This document shows positions 24,096 through 32,533 of a stretch of DNA of 34,967 nt, one piece after another. This DNA comes from Alphaproteobacteria bacterium (GTDB taxonomy: Bacteria > Pseudomonadota > Alphaproteobacteria > Micropepsales > Micropepsaceae), in contig JAEUMK010000014.1 of NCBI GenBank assembly GCA_016792565.1, forward strand, positions 1 to 34,967, given 5' to 3'. Numbering within the stretch: position 1 is the stretch's first letter; every line of letters begins with the position of its first letter. The position numbers and the translations under genes were made by a program. The notes beneath the pieces were generated by a model, which ran no database searches, was not told where the DNA came from, and saw only the letters and a list, made by a program, of their open reading frames with translations.

Positions 24096-24539
24096 TCAGG
24101 TGCCGGTGCGCGGCATCACGCCGTAGCCGACGAGGTTCATCGACTTGTCGCGGGCTTCCGCTTCCTCGCCGACCTGGATGCGCTCGTCCATCCAGGCGAT
24201 CGACTGCTTGAGGCCTTCGATCGAGGCGTCGATGTCGATGCGCTGCTGCTCCAGCGCGACGATGCGGTCGGCGAATTTCTTGCGGCTGACCTTGAGCTGC
24301 GTCACCTGGCCATCGCCGATGTCGTAGAGGTCGAGCATTTCGCGGATTTCGGCGAGCGAGAAGCCGACGCGCTTGCCCTGCACGATGAGGCCGAGGCGGG
24401 CCCGATCGCGCACCGAGAAGATACGCGTCTGGCCCTGGCGAGCCGGGGCGATCATGCCCTCGGATTCGTAAAACCGGATTGCGCGCGGGGTGATGTTGAA
24501 CTCGCGCGCGAGCTCGCTGATCGAGAAAGTCGTCTTCAT
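24096..24539 (-). CDS. MerR-family transcriptional regulator (LiuR-like)
   Basis: A 147-aa dimeric DNA-binding regulator. The winged helix starts ISELAREFNITPRAIRFYESEGMI, followed by ARLGLIVQGKRVGFSLAEIREMLDLYD and a long coiled-coil dimerisation helix. No cysteine metal site is present in the C-terminus, which argues against a metal sensor. The layout and genomic setting resemble LiuR-type MerR regulators of branched-chain amino acid and fatty acid breakdown. The ATG at 24539 was chosen; the ORF can be extended upstream to 24653, but that would run through the promoter described here. The likely targets are the downstream acyl-CoA dehydrogenase/ligase genes and itself. Confidence 0.85.
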   Translation of the reverse strand: MKTTFSISELAREFNITPRAIRFYESEGMIAPARQGQTRIFSVRDRARLGLIVQGKRVGFSLAEIREMLDLYDIGDGQVTQLKVSRKKFADRIVALEQQRIDIDASIEGLKQSIAWMDERIQVGEEAEARDKSMNLVGYGVMPRTGT

Positions 24540-24596
24540 ACGCTTCGGCTCCCTAGGCCACACCATTCCACGGGTCTTCGGCCCGTAGCGTGACAC

Positions 24597-24625
24597 AGTA
24601 TAAACCGCGCTGACGTAAGCGGCAA
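24597..24625 (-). promoter_or_regulatory. Candidate promoter of the MerR gene
   Basis: On the minus strand TTGCCG (24625-24620) and TATACT (24602-24597) are 17 bp apart. The leader to the ATG at 24539 would be about 50 nt and includes a small ACGGG/CCCGT hairpin. The spacing is the normal 17 bp rather than the 19-20 bp of MerR-activated promoters, which suits repression rather than activation. Confidence 0.5.
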
Positions 24626-24630
24626 CGTCA
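24611..24630. promoter_or_regulatory. Candidate MerR operator, TGACGT-N8-ACGTCA
   Basis: A 20-bp inverted repeat with 6-bp perfect arms covers the -35 box and spacer of the proposed MerR promoter. A further TGACGT half-site lies at 24655-24660. The position suggests autorepression. The motif is assigned by symmetry only. Confidence 0.5.
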
Positions 24631-24731
24631 AGGATGCAAAATTTTCGATCCATTTGACGTACGCGTAATGTTGTTGCGCCTCGTGGTAAACGACACCCCT
24701 TTTCTTGCGCAGGTGGAATTCGAAGTCCAAA

Positions 24732-25613
24732 TCAGCTCGACGCGGGCGGCGGGTCGTTCAAGCGCTCATTGTCGGCCCTCTCCTCTGTTTTCGCTGCGTC
24801 CTCGCGTGCCTGGGCGGCGTCGGCGAGCGGCGTGAGGGCGTCGAGTTTCCGGTGCTGGTGCACCTTGCGGTAGTGAAGGAGAACGGTCGGGATCAACGCG
24901 ATCTCGATCTCGATTTCGTCGAACGCCATGCCGACGAACTGCGTCGCGCGCTGGATCTGGCGGACATTGTGCAGCCGCTCGATGAGCTGGCGCGTGAACC
25001 ACTTGCCCTCGCAGTCCTTGAGCAGCGCCTCGCGGACCTCGTCGCTGATCTCCTCGTCGAGGGCCAGGTGCAGCAGCACCTTGGGCGGTACCGACAGACC
25101 CAGCTCGATCTCGGAGACCCGGTAGCCGGCCCGTTCCAGGAACGGCAGCGCCTCGTTGATGTTGGCGACGATCGACCTGACCGCCTCGGTCGAGGCGGTG
25201 GCGATGGTCTTCGAGGCGCTCTGGGCGATCGAGACCGTGGTGTCGGAGACCGCCTTGCCGACCTTGCCGAACGCCGCCCCCGTCTGCTGACGCACCTCGT
25301 CGAAATGCGACACCGTGTGCTTGGCCATCTCGGCGCTTTCGTGTGCCCCCTCGCGGGCGACGCTGACGGTCTCGCGCGCCACCTCGGCCGTCACGTGTGC
25401 GGCCTTGGCGGCGGCGTCCTTGGTGGCGGCCGCGATCTTCTGCGCTGTCGATTGCAGCCGCGACCAGAGGCCGCCCCTGGCGGCGTGCGGCGCCTCCGGG
25501 CCGCCCTCGGGCGGCGGTTCGGCCGTGCTGTCATGCGCTTCGGCCGCCGGCTCGAGCGGCGGGGTGGGGTCGGGGCCGGGCGGGCCGGCCGGCGGATCGT
25601 CGGGCGTCGTCAT
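24732..25613 (-). CDS. Unknown protein with long amphipathic helical region
   Basis: A 293-aa protein with no family I recognise. Residues 1-45 are proline- and acid-rich and probably disordered. About 48-150 is Ala/Lys/Glu/Thr-rich amphipathic helix with an irregular 11-residue feel (KIAAATKDAAAKAAHVTAEV, REGAHESAEMAKHTV), similar to LEA-like or membrane-surface helices. About 155-260 is a compact mixed region (LERAGYRVSEIELGLSVPPK, IQRATQFVGMAFDEIEIEIA). The C-terminus is charged. There is no signal peptide or membrane segment. GAGGTG precedes the ATG at 25613. It is divergent from the podJ-like gene and shares its TTAA-rich intergenic region. Confidence 0.72.
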   Translation of the reverse strand: MTTPDDPPAGPPGPDPTPPLEPAAEAHDSTAEPPPEGGPEAPHAARGGLWSRLQSTAQKIAAATKDAAAKAAHVTAEVARETVSVAREGAHESAEMAKHTVSHFDEVRQQTGAAFGKVGKAVSDTTVSIAQSASKTIATASTEAVRSIVANINEALPFLERAGYRVSEIELGLSVPPKVLLHLALDEEISDEVREALLKDCEGKWFTRQLIERLHNVRQIQRATQFVGMAFDEIEIEIALIPTVLLHYRKVHQHRKLDALTPLADAAQAREDAAKTEERADNERLNDPPPASS

Positions 25614-25696
25614 GGCGGCACCTCACCAGAGCGCCGGGCCGTTGAGAAGGCGTCGATTGACGGTTCTTCATCTTGGTTAACCGCGGGCGTTAACTT

Positions 25697-25712
25697 TTAA
25701 CCTCGCATTAAC
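25697..25712. promoter_or_regulatory. CtrA box (TTAA-N7-TTAAC)
   Basis: TTAACCTCGCATTAAC is an exact match to the CtrA consensus TTAA-N7-TTAAC. Two GTTAAC sequences (25676-25681 and 25689-25694) lie just upstream, giving four TTAA in 35 bp of very GC-rich DNA. The box is 84 bp from the divergent unknown gene and 133 bp from the podJ-like start, so either or both could be controlled. Confidence 0.7.
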
Positions 25713-25763
25713 GCCAATCGTCCCAACGTGGCACGGCCGGGAGGGGGATTTGCCCGGGCGCGC

Positions 25764-25768
25764 GATTC
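25764..25768. promoter_or_regulatory. GANTC site (CcrM methylation / GcrA-type promoter mark)
   Basis: GATTC lies between the CtrA box and the podJ-like start. In Alphaproteobacteria with CcrM, GANTC in promoters is a target of methylation and GcrA control. A single 5-bp match is weak alone, but the position next to a CtrA box supports cell-cycle regulation. Confidence 0.4.
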
Positions 25769-25844
25769 GGCGCGCCGCAGGCTGTCCGGCTGCCGGAGCG
25801 TTCTTAACCACTATCTGCCGGGGCGACCGGCCTGAAGGCTTCCG

Positions 25845-28800
25845 ATGAGATCGCGCGTTCCGTGGAACGTGTCGGGCATACCGCCGGAACTGCGGGACGC
25901 GGCGCGCCGCGCCGCCGAACGGGCCGGCGTGCCTCTCGAGGAGTGGCTGCAGGGCGTCATCGCTGAACGAACGGCCGGTTTGCCCCCTTCCAGGGGCAGC
26001 CGGTCCGAACAAGGAGCCGCCGACATGAGCGCGGGATCGTATCTGCGTCGCGACGACAATCCGTGGAACGCCTATTCGCGGGTGCCGGGCAACCGGCCTC
26101 GGGAGACCGGGTACGGCATGGGCGATCCGGGCGGCGCGCTCACCGATCTCCACCGCCGGATCGAGGAGACCGAGCGGCGCCAGTTTGCCGCGGTCGAGCA
26201 GCTGGACCGGGCGGTCGCGGCGATCGCCGACCGGCTGGAATCGGCCGACAGCCTGAAATCGGCGGCCGACAGCGCGATGCGCGCCGCCGCCGAGGCCTAC
26301 GAGACCTCCAATCGCGAACAGACCTCGGCCTTCGAATCGCTGGAGCGCTCGGTCGATGGCATGGTGTCGCGCCTTGAAGAAACCTCGTCGAAGGCCGAGA
26401 CGGCGCTCGCCGCCACGTCCTCGCTGTCCGGCGTGCAGGAGGCGATCGACCGGCTGAAGGGCCAGATCGAGCAGTCGGCCGCGCGGGCCGCCGCTTCGGG
26501 CGGAGACCTGGAAAAGGCGATCGGGGCGATCGCCGCAAGGCTCGGCGCGCTCGAAAAGAACCAGGCGAATGCGCTCGACGCGACCTTTGCCGACCTCAAG
26601 AAGCAGTTCGCGGCCGCCGAGTCGCGGGCGCTGGAGTCGGCCAGTGCGCTGACCGCCTCGTTCGCTGCCCTGTCGGGGCGCCTCAACGGACTGGACGAAC
26701 GCCACAGCCTGTTCGGCGAGGAGTCCGCCCATTCGCGCGAGGTCCTCGCGACGCTGGAAGCCGCCGTCGGCCATCTGCGCAGCCAGACCGCCAGCGCCGA
26801 GGCGCGCGCCCACGAAAGCGCCCGCGACCTCGCCCAGTCGCTGTCGCAGATCGCCGACCGGCTCGGCACGCTGGAGAGCCGCCATGCGGTCGCCGCGGCG
26901 GAGCAGGACCGCGCCCGCGGCCTGTTCGAGACTTTCGAGCAGTCGATCGCATCGCTCAAGGCGCAAGCCGCCCAGTCCGAAGCCCGCGCCGGCGAGGCCG
27001 CGACGACGGTCAATGCCGCGCTGTCCTCCATTTCCGAGCGGCTGGCCGGCTTCGAGGAGCGCCAGGCTTCGGCGGCGCGCGAGCTGAAGCGCTCGATCGA
27101 CGACGTTTCGGCCGCCCATGCCGGCGAGATCAAGGCGCTGGCCGAGCGGCTGAACGACATCGACGGCCGCCACGGCGCGGCCTCGCGCACCGTCGAGACG
27201 GGCCTCGCCCAGGTGAGCGGGCGCCAGGACGGCGAATACCGCGCCCTCGCCGACCGGCTGAGCACCCTGGAAGCGCGCAACGCCGAGACCGCGCGCAACC
27301 TGAAGGAGACGCTGGTCAAGCTGGTGCAGCGCTGGGAAGAGCGCGGCGCGGATCAGGACGGCGCCGCGGCGCTGAAGGCGCAAGCCGACGAGACGCGCGC
27401 AATCGGCGCGACGATCCAGGCCCACGCCAACCTGTTCAAGACCCACGACGACGCACTGAAGGCGCTCGAAACCCGCACCCGCCAGCAGGACGGCCGTCTC
27501 GGTTCGGTCGACGAGGCGCTGCGCGCCGCGGAATCCCGCCTCGCCGATGCCGAAGAACGGCTCGCCGCCCGACTGCGCGAGCAGCTGGCGAACGAGATCG
27601 ATGCCCTGAAGGGACAGGAAGGCAGGCTCTCCGCCCACGAGAAGCGCATCGCCGAGCTGGAGGCGCATGCGGCTTCCGGGCCGCTTGGCTTTTCGGACGA
27701 GGACTTCGACCGCGTGCGGCGGCAGATCGCCGATGAGTTCGAGATCTACAAGGCCGGCCTGCCCGAACCCGCCGACCTCGACGTGTTGCGCGCCGAATTC
27801 GCCGGCGACATCGGCGATCTGAAGGCGCGCACCGAGAGCTTCGCCGAGGCATCGCGCCGGATCGACGAACTGGAGGCGCGGCTGACGGCCGGCGCGCCGG
27901 CCATGACGGGCGAAGACCTCGACGGGATGCGCCGCCAGATCGCGGACGAGTTCGCCGCCTTCAAGGCCGGTCTGCCCGAGTCGCCTGACATGGACGGGCT
28001 GCGCGCCGCTTTCGCCGGCGACATCGGCGATCTGAAGGCGCGTACCGAAAACTTCGCCGAGGCGGTACGCCGCCTCGACGAGCTGGAAGCCCGCGTTGCG
28101 TCGCCGGCGGCCGGCGAAGAGATCGAGAAGCTGCGGGTTGCGGTCGCCGACGCCTCGACAAGCCTTCTGACCCAGGCCGAAAAGCTGGACGCGCTCGGCG
28201 CCGACCTCGCCGCCATGAAGGCGCTGCCTGCTCCGGAGACGACGCCCGACCCGGAGACGCTCGGCCGCGTCGCGACCATCGAGCAGCAGCTCCAGACGCT
28301 CGCGGTGCAGATCGGCCATGCCGAGCGGCGCCAGGGCGAATCGGCCTCGACCGTCGAGCAGGCGCTGCGCGGCGTCGGGACGCGCGTCGAAGCCGGCGAA
28401 AAGCGCCAGCGCGATGCGCTGGGCGCGATCCAGAACCAGCTCGAAGCAGCGCTGCGCCGCCTGGAAGCGCTGGAGAATGCGCCGCCGCCTGCACCGGCCG
28501 CGGCGCCCGCGATGTCCGTCGCGCCGGCCGCGCCCATGCTTGCGCCCGCCGCCTTCGAGCGGGCGGCGAAATTCGACGAGGCGATCTCGTTCGAGCCGCC
28601 GCCGGCCGACGAGGTTGCCGCGCCGCCGCCGGCCGCCGATCTGTCGTTCGAGCCGCCGCCGGCCGCCATCGCGGAGGCCGAGGCCGATCAGGAACTGTTC
28701 GGCGCCCCCGACGCCGCGCCGCCCGCCTTCGACGAGGAGGCCTATGGCGAGGAAGACTTCGACGACGAGCCGCCCTTCGAGGACGAGGACGCCTACGCGC

Positions 28801-30047
28801 CGCTGACGGCCGGCGAAGTCGAGCGCAACACGCTGATCGAGCCGCCCGCCCAGGAGACCGAGGTCGAGGCGGCGATCGCCGAAGTGCTGGGCCGTCCCGA
28901 CGAGCCGCCGACCCGCAGGACAGACGACTTCCTGGCCGCGGCGCGTCGCGCCGCCCAGGCCGCCGCCGCGGCTGAGGCCGACGCGCTGTCGCCGCGGGCC
29001 CGCGAAGGGCGCAACCGGTTCGACGCGACCGCGGGCGAGGGCGGCACCAACTGGGTGCGTCTGGCCCTCATGCTCTCGGTGCTGCTGGCTCTGGCCGCCG
29101 CTGCCTACTACTTCCTGGTGATGAAGCCGCAGGCGGCGCCTGAGGAGACTGCGCCGCCGGCAGCGGCGGACACGCCTGCGCCGCAGGCCGAGCCGACTGC
29201 CACGACGCCGTTCGAGGAGCTGCCGCCCGCGCCGCCGCTCGCCGGCGAACCGGCGGCCCAGCCGGAAGGCACGCCGGCCGCGCCGGATGCCGCCCCCACG
29301 GGCGAAGTCCCGCCCGCCGCCGATCCGCAGGCCGGCGCTCCTGAAACCCCGGTTGCGCCCGACGCCTCGCCGGCGCCGGCCGAGCCGGTTGCCGCCGCTC
29401 CCGCCGAGCCGGCCCCGACCGCCGCGCCCATGAGCCGGATCGAGAAGCTCACTGCCGACGCCGAGGCGGGCGATCCGCGCGCCCAGTTCGAGCTTGGCCT
29501 GCGCTACGCCGAAGGCGAGGGCGTCAAGAAGAACAACAAGGAAGCGGCGAAGTGGATGATGCGCGCCGCCGAGCAGGGCCTGCCGCCGGCCCAGTATCGC
29601 ATGGGCGTGATGTACGAGCGCGGCCTGGGCGTGCCGCGCGACATGAAGCAGGCCAAGGTCTGGTACGAGCGCTCGGCGAATGCGGGCAACCGCAAGGCGA
29701 TGTACAACCTGGCCGTGCTGCTGGCCGACGGATCGACCGGCAAGCCGGACTACAAGAACGCCGCCAAATGGTTCCTGGCGGCTGCTGAACTCGGCCTGAA
29801 GGACTCGCAGTTCAATATCGCGATCCTCTACGAGCGCGGCCTCGGGGTCGAGGTGAACCTGATCGAGGCCTACAAATGGTACGCCGCCGCCGCCGCACAG
29901 GGCGACACGGACGCCGGTGCCCGGGCCGCCGCGCTGGAAGGCCGGATGCCGGAAGCCGACGCCGCCGCCGCCCGCCAGGCCGCCGCCGATTTCAAGGCCA
30001 AGCCCATGAACGCCGCCGCCAACGACGTGCCCTCGCTCGAAGAGTGA
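25845..30047 (+). CDS. podJ: PodJ-like polar localization factor with Sel1 repeats
   Basis: A 1400-aa membrane-anchored polarity scaffold. The N-terminus (VPWNVSGIPPELRDAARRAAERAGVPLEEWL, shown by the PodJ-type WxVxGxxPExRxxAxxAA-RAG pattern) is cytoplasmic. About residues 85-880 are predicted coiled coil, rich in Ala, Glu and Arg, with two tandem 71-residue repeats at about 620-763. A Pro/Glu-rich acidic region follows (about 880-1030). One membrane segment lies at about 1070-1093 (WVRLALMLSVLLALAAAAYY), then a Pro/Ala-rich periplasmic linker and about four Sel1/TPR-like repeats (1210-1365). No peptidoglycan-binding domain follows the repeats, unlike Caulobacter PodJ. In Caulobacter PodJ organises the flagellar pole; the role here is inferred by similarity. 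Start ATG 25845 is preceded by GAAGG. Confidence 0.88.
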   Translation: MRSRVPWNVSGIPPELRDAARRAAERAGVPLEEWLQGVIAERTAGLPPSRGSRSEQGAADMSAGSYLRRDDNPWNAYSRVPGNRPRETGYGMGDPGGALTDLHRRIEETERRQFAAVEQLDRAVAAIADRLESADSLKSAADSAMRAAAEAYETSNREQTSAFESLERSVDGMVSRLEETSSKAETALAATSSLSGVQEAIDRLKGQIEQSAARAAASGGDLEKAIGAIAARLGALEKNQANALDATFADLKKQFAAAESRALESASALTASFAALSGRLNGLDERHSLFGEESAHSREVLATLEAAVGHLRSQTASAEARAHESARDLAQSLSQIADRLGTLESRHAVAAAEQDRARGLFETFEQSIASLKAQAAQSEARAGEAATTVNAALSSISERLAGFEERQASAARELKRSIDDVSAAHAGEIKALAERLNDIDGRHGAASRTVETGLAQVSGRQDGEYRALADRLSTLEARNAETARNLKETLVKLVQRWEERGADQDGAAALKAQADETRAIGATIQAHANLFKTHDDALKALETRTRQQDGRLGSVDEALRAAESRLADAEERLAARLREQLANEIDALKGQEGRLSAHEKRIAELEAHAASGPLGFSDEDFDRVRRQIADEFEIYKAGLPEPADLDVLRAEFAGDIGDLKARTESFAEASRRIDELEARLTAGAPAMTGEDLDGMRRQIADEFAAFKAGLPESPDMDGLRAAFAGDIGDLKARTENFAEAVRRLDELEARVASPAAGEEIEKLRVAVADASTSLLTQAEKLDALGADLAAMKALPAPETTPDPETLGRVATIEQQLQTLAVQIGHAERRQGESASTVEQALRGVGTRVEAGEKRQRDALGAIQNQLEAALRRLEALENAPPPAPAAAPAMSVAPAAPMLAPAAFERAAKFDEAISFEPPPADEVAAPPPAADLSFEPPPAAIAEAEADQELFGAPDAAPPAFDEEAYGEEDFDDEPPFEDEDAYAPLTAGEVERNTLIEPPAQETEVEAAIAEVLGRPDEPPTRRTDDFLAAARRAAQAAAAAEADALSPRAREGRNRFDATAGEGGTNWVRLALMLSVLLALAAAAYYFLVMKPQAAPEETAPPAAADTPAPQAEPTATTPFEELPPAPPLAGEPAAQPEGTPAAPDAAPTGEVPPAADPQAGAPETPVAPDASPAPAEPVAAAPAEPAPTAAPMSRIEKLTADAEAGDPRAQFELGLRYAEGEGVKKNNKEAAKWMMRAAEQGLPPAQYRMGVMYERGLGVPRDMKQAKVWYERSANAGNRKAMYNLAVLLADGSTGKPDYKNAAKWFLAAAELGLKDSQFNIAILYERGLGVEVNLIEAYKWYAAAAAQGDTDAGARAAALEGRMPEADAAAARQAAADFKAKPMNAAANDVPSLEE

Positions 30048-30078
30048 GGGGGTGACGGCCTTTGGGGCTGGCGATCAT

Positions 30079-30117
30079 CGGCGCGCGGTCCTAAAGACGG
30101 CGCGCCGGTTTCGTTTC
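30079..30117 (+). terminator. Candidate intrinsic terminator after podJ
   Basis: CGGCGCGC (30079-30086) pairs with GCGCGCCG (30100-30107) across a 13-nt loop, followed by GTTTCGTTT. It lies about 30 bp after the podJ stop. This is the best intrinsic terminator shape in the window. Confidence 0.6.
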
Positions 30118-30163
30118 CGCAGACCGGCTGACCGGCTGCGCCGCCGCCCGCCCGCGATGTGAC

Positions 30164-31087
30164 ATGCAAATCTACCTTCCCATCGCAGAGATGTCGGTCA
30201 ATATCTGGCTGATCCTTGCGATGGGCGGGGCGGTCGGGTTCGTGACCGGCATGTTCGGCGTTGGCGGCGGCTTCCTGATGACGCCGTTCCTGATCTTCGC
30301 CGGGGTCTCGCCGGCCGTCGCCGTCGCGACCGGGGCCAGCCAGATCGTCGCTTCTTCGGTCTCGGGCGTCGCCGCCCAGATCGGCCGCCGCGCGGTCGAC
30401 TTCAAGATGGGAGTGGTGCTGGTGGCCGGCGGCGTGCCCGGATCGATCGCCGGCGTCTATCTCCTCTCGGTCCTGAAGGGGACCGGACAGACCGATCTCG
30501 TCATCAAGCTGGCCTATGTGATCCTGCTCGGATCGGTCGGCCTGCTGATGCTGACTGAGAGCCTGCGCACGCTGCTGCGCGCCCGGCGAAAGGCCCCCGC
30601 AAAGCCCAGGACCGCGCACCATTACTGGCTGCACGGCCTGCCGCTGAAGCTGCGCTTCCGGGTGTCCAAGCTCTATATCTCGGCGCTGCCGCCGCTGGGT
30701 CTCGGCTTTGTCAGCGGCGTCCTGTCGGGTGTGATGGGGATCGGCGGCGGCTTCATCATGGTCCCGGCGATGATCTACATCCTGCGCATGCCCACTGCCG
30801 CGGTGGTCGGCACGTCGCTGTTCCAGGTGCTTTGCGTCACCGTCTTCACGACCTTTCTGCAGGCCTGGATCAACCAGACGGTCGATGTCCTGCTCGCGCT
30901 CCTGCTCATGGTCGGCGGCGTCGTCGGCGTGCAGTATGGCGGCCGGGTGGGCGCGCGGTTGCGCTCCGACCAGCTGCGCTTCCTGATCGCGCTGCTGATC
31001 GTCGGCATGGCCTTGCGACTTGCCATCGAACTCATCGCGCCGCCGGCCGATCTCTACTCGATCGCCCCGCCGGAGGAGGCGCGATGA
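30164..31087 (+). CDS. Sulfite exporter TauE/SafE (TSUP) family permease
   Basis: A 307-aa inner-membrane permease with about eight membrane helices in two related halves. Each half carries the conserved TSUP loop: GMFGVGGGFLMTP near residue 30 and GVMGIGGGFIMVP near residue 195. A basic cytoplasmic loop (RTLLRARRKAPAKPR) separates them. The start MQIYLPIAEMSVN matches alphaproteobacterial members. The family moves sulfur-containing or other small anions; the substrate here is unknown. Its stop overlaps the start of the next gene by ATGA, an arrangement conserved in this class. Confidence 0.9.
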   Translation: MQIYLPIAEMSVNIWLILAMGGAVGFVTGMFGVGGGFLMTPFLIFAGVSPAVAVATGASQIVASSVSGVAAQIGRRAVDFKMGVVLVAGGVPGSIAGVYLLSVLKGTGQTDLVIKLAYVILLGSVGLLMLTESLRTLLRARRKAPAKPRTAHHYWLHGLPLKLRFRVSKLYISALPPLGLGFVSGVLSGVMGIGGGFIMVPAMIYILRMPTAAVVGTSLFQVLCVTVFTTFLQAWINQTVDVLLALLLMVGGVVGVQYGGRVGARLRSDQLRFLIALLIVGMALRLAIELIAPPADLYSIAPPEEAR

Positions 31088-31833
31088 GACGCCTCGCGCT
31101 CTTCCTTCTGCTGGCGCTCGCACCCGCCGCGCGGGCCGACGAGCAGCTTGTCGTCGGCCTGACCGAGGACGTCATCCACATCAGTTCCAGCTTCACCGGC
31201 GCCGAGTTCGTCGTCTATGGCACGGTCGAGACGATCGACGCGTTCAAGGACGCTGACGAACGAGACATTGTCATCGTCGTGCGCGGTCCGAACCGGACCG
31301 AGACCGTGCGCCGGCGCGAGCGGATCGCCGGCATATGGGTCAATGCCGACGCCGCCATATTCGGCAATGTGCCCAGCTTCTATCACGTCGCGAGCACCGC
31401 GCCGCTCGATCGCATCACCGCCCCGGCGGTGCTGAAGCGCAAGAGCATCGGCCTCGACAACCTCGCCCTGGAAGAGCCGGACCGGCGCGACGCCGCCAGC
31501 TTCCGCAAGGCGCTGGTCCGGAACCGTACCGCCGCCGCGCTCTACGTGGAGGACATCGGCGGGGTCGAGATGAATGGCCCGGCGCTGTTCCAGGCGCGCA
31601 TCGCGATGCCGGCCAACGTGCCCGTCGGCGCCTATACGGTAGAGGCCTATCTCTTTCGCAGCGGCCAGGAGATCAGCGCCTACTCGGCGCCGCTGGTCAT
31701 CGACAAGGTGGGCCTTGAGCGCACGCTGTTCGACGTCGCGCATGCCTACAGCGCGTTCTACGGCGTTGCGGTGATCCTGCTGGGCGTCCTGATCGGGCTG
31801 GGCGCCGCCTTCGCGTTCCGCGAGCGCGACTGA
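31084..31833 (+). CDS. TIGR02186 / Alph_Pro_TM family membrane-anchored periplasmic protein
   Basis: A 249-aa protein with a signal peptide (RRLALFLLLALAPAARA, cleavage after ADA-like ARAD), a periplasmic domain beginning LVVGLTEDVIHISSSFTGAE and a single C-terminal membrane helix (FYGVAVILLGVLIGLGAAFAF), ending in a short basic tail. This layout and its coupling to a TSUP permease mark the alphaproteobacterial TIGR02186 family, whose role is unknown; assistance to the permease is inferred from the coupling. It converges with pdeM, with 4 bp between the stops. Confidence 0.88.
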   Translation: MRRLALFLLLALAPAARADEQLVVGLTEDVIHISSSFTGAEFVVYGTVETIDAFKDADERDIVIVVRGPNRTETVRRRERIAGIWVNADAAIFGNVPSFYHVASTAPLDRITAPAVLKRKSIGLDNLALEEPDRRDAASFRKALVRNRTAAALYVEDIGGVEMNGPALFQARIAMPANVPVGAYTVEAYLFRSGQEISAYSAPLVIDKVGLERTLFDVAHAYSAFYGVAVILLGVLIGLGAAFAFRERD

Positions 31834-31837
31834 GGGG

Positions 31838-32533
31838 TCAGCGCCGCGCGAGGCGCTGGCTGGCGACGGCGTGCACGCCGCGCTCGCCCAGCATCAGCGC
31901 CTGGAAGCGCCGCCCGAAGAGGTCGCGCAGCGCCGGATCGAAGACGTCGAGGCCGCCGGCATAGGCGCCGAAGGCCGGCAGGACGAGGCGCTCGCCGTCG
32001 GTGACGAAGCAACGGCGGCGGATCGAGCGGCCGCGCACGCTGACCCGCGCCGCCGGGTGCAGGTGCCCGGCGATCTCGCCCTGCACCGGCCGGGCACGCG
32101 GCTCGTGGCGCAGCGTCAGCGGCCCGATGCGCAATTCAAGGGCGGTCTCGCCGCCGATGCCCCTTGGCGGCGCGGGATCGTGATTGCCGAGCACGAAGGT
32201 CCAGCGCGCCGCCGCTGCGATGAGGCCTTCGAGCCGCGCCCGGTCGCCCGGCGCGAGGCGGTCTTCCGCCTTGCCGTCGTGGAAGGTGTCGCCGAGCAGA
32301 ACGACATGGGCTGGGCGCAGCCGCCGCACCGCGTCCTCCAGCCGGGCGAGCGTCGCCTGCGTGTCGTAGGGCGGCAGCATCTGGCCGCGCGCGGCATAGG
32401 CCGAACCCTTTTCGAGGTGGAGATCGGCAGCGATCAGCACGCCCTCGTCCGGCCAGTAGAGCGCGCCGCTCCGGTCGGCCGTCATCGAAGCGCCCGAGAC
32501 GCACAGACCTTGCTCTCCATCGGCCTCAGACAA
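31838..32533 (-). CDS. pdeM: Ligase-associated DNA damage response metallophosphatase PdeM
   Basis: A 231-aa calcineurin-like phosphoesterase. Metal-binding motifs in order are ADLHLEKGS, LLGDTFHDG, VLGNHDP and GHLHPAARV. SGALYWPDEG near the N-terminus is characteristic of PdeM. The TTG at 32533 is chosen because it overlaps the helicase stop and leaves the usual 20-odd residues before GALYWP; an ATG at 32485 would cut the conserved N-terminal strand. PdeM lies with a helicase, an exonuclease and an ATP-dependent ligase in many bacteria, and is thought to act in double-strand break or damage repair. The other two genes would be beyond the window edge, if present. Confidence 0.9.
   Translation of the reverse strand: MSEADGEQGLCVSGASMTADRSGALYWPDEGVLIAADLHLEKGSAYAARGQMLPPYDTQATLARLEDAVRRLRPAHVVLLGDTFHDGKAEDRLAPGDRARLEGLIAAAARWTFVLGNHDPAPPRGIGGETALELRIGPLTLRHEPRARPVQGEIAGHLHPAARVSVRGRSIRRRCFVTDGERLVLPAFGAYAGGLDVFDPALRDLFGRRFQALMLGERGVHAVASQRLARR

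Noticed and set aside
25677-28319. 880-aa minus-strand ORF
   Set aside because: It lies opposite the podJ-like gene; the apparent repeats only mirror the coiled-coil codons of the plus strand.
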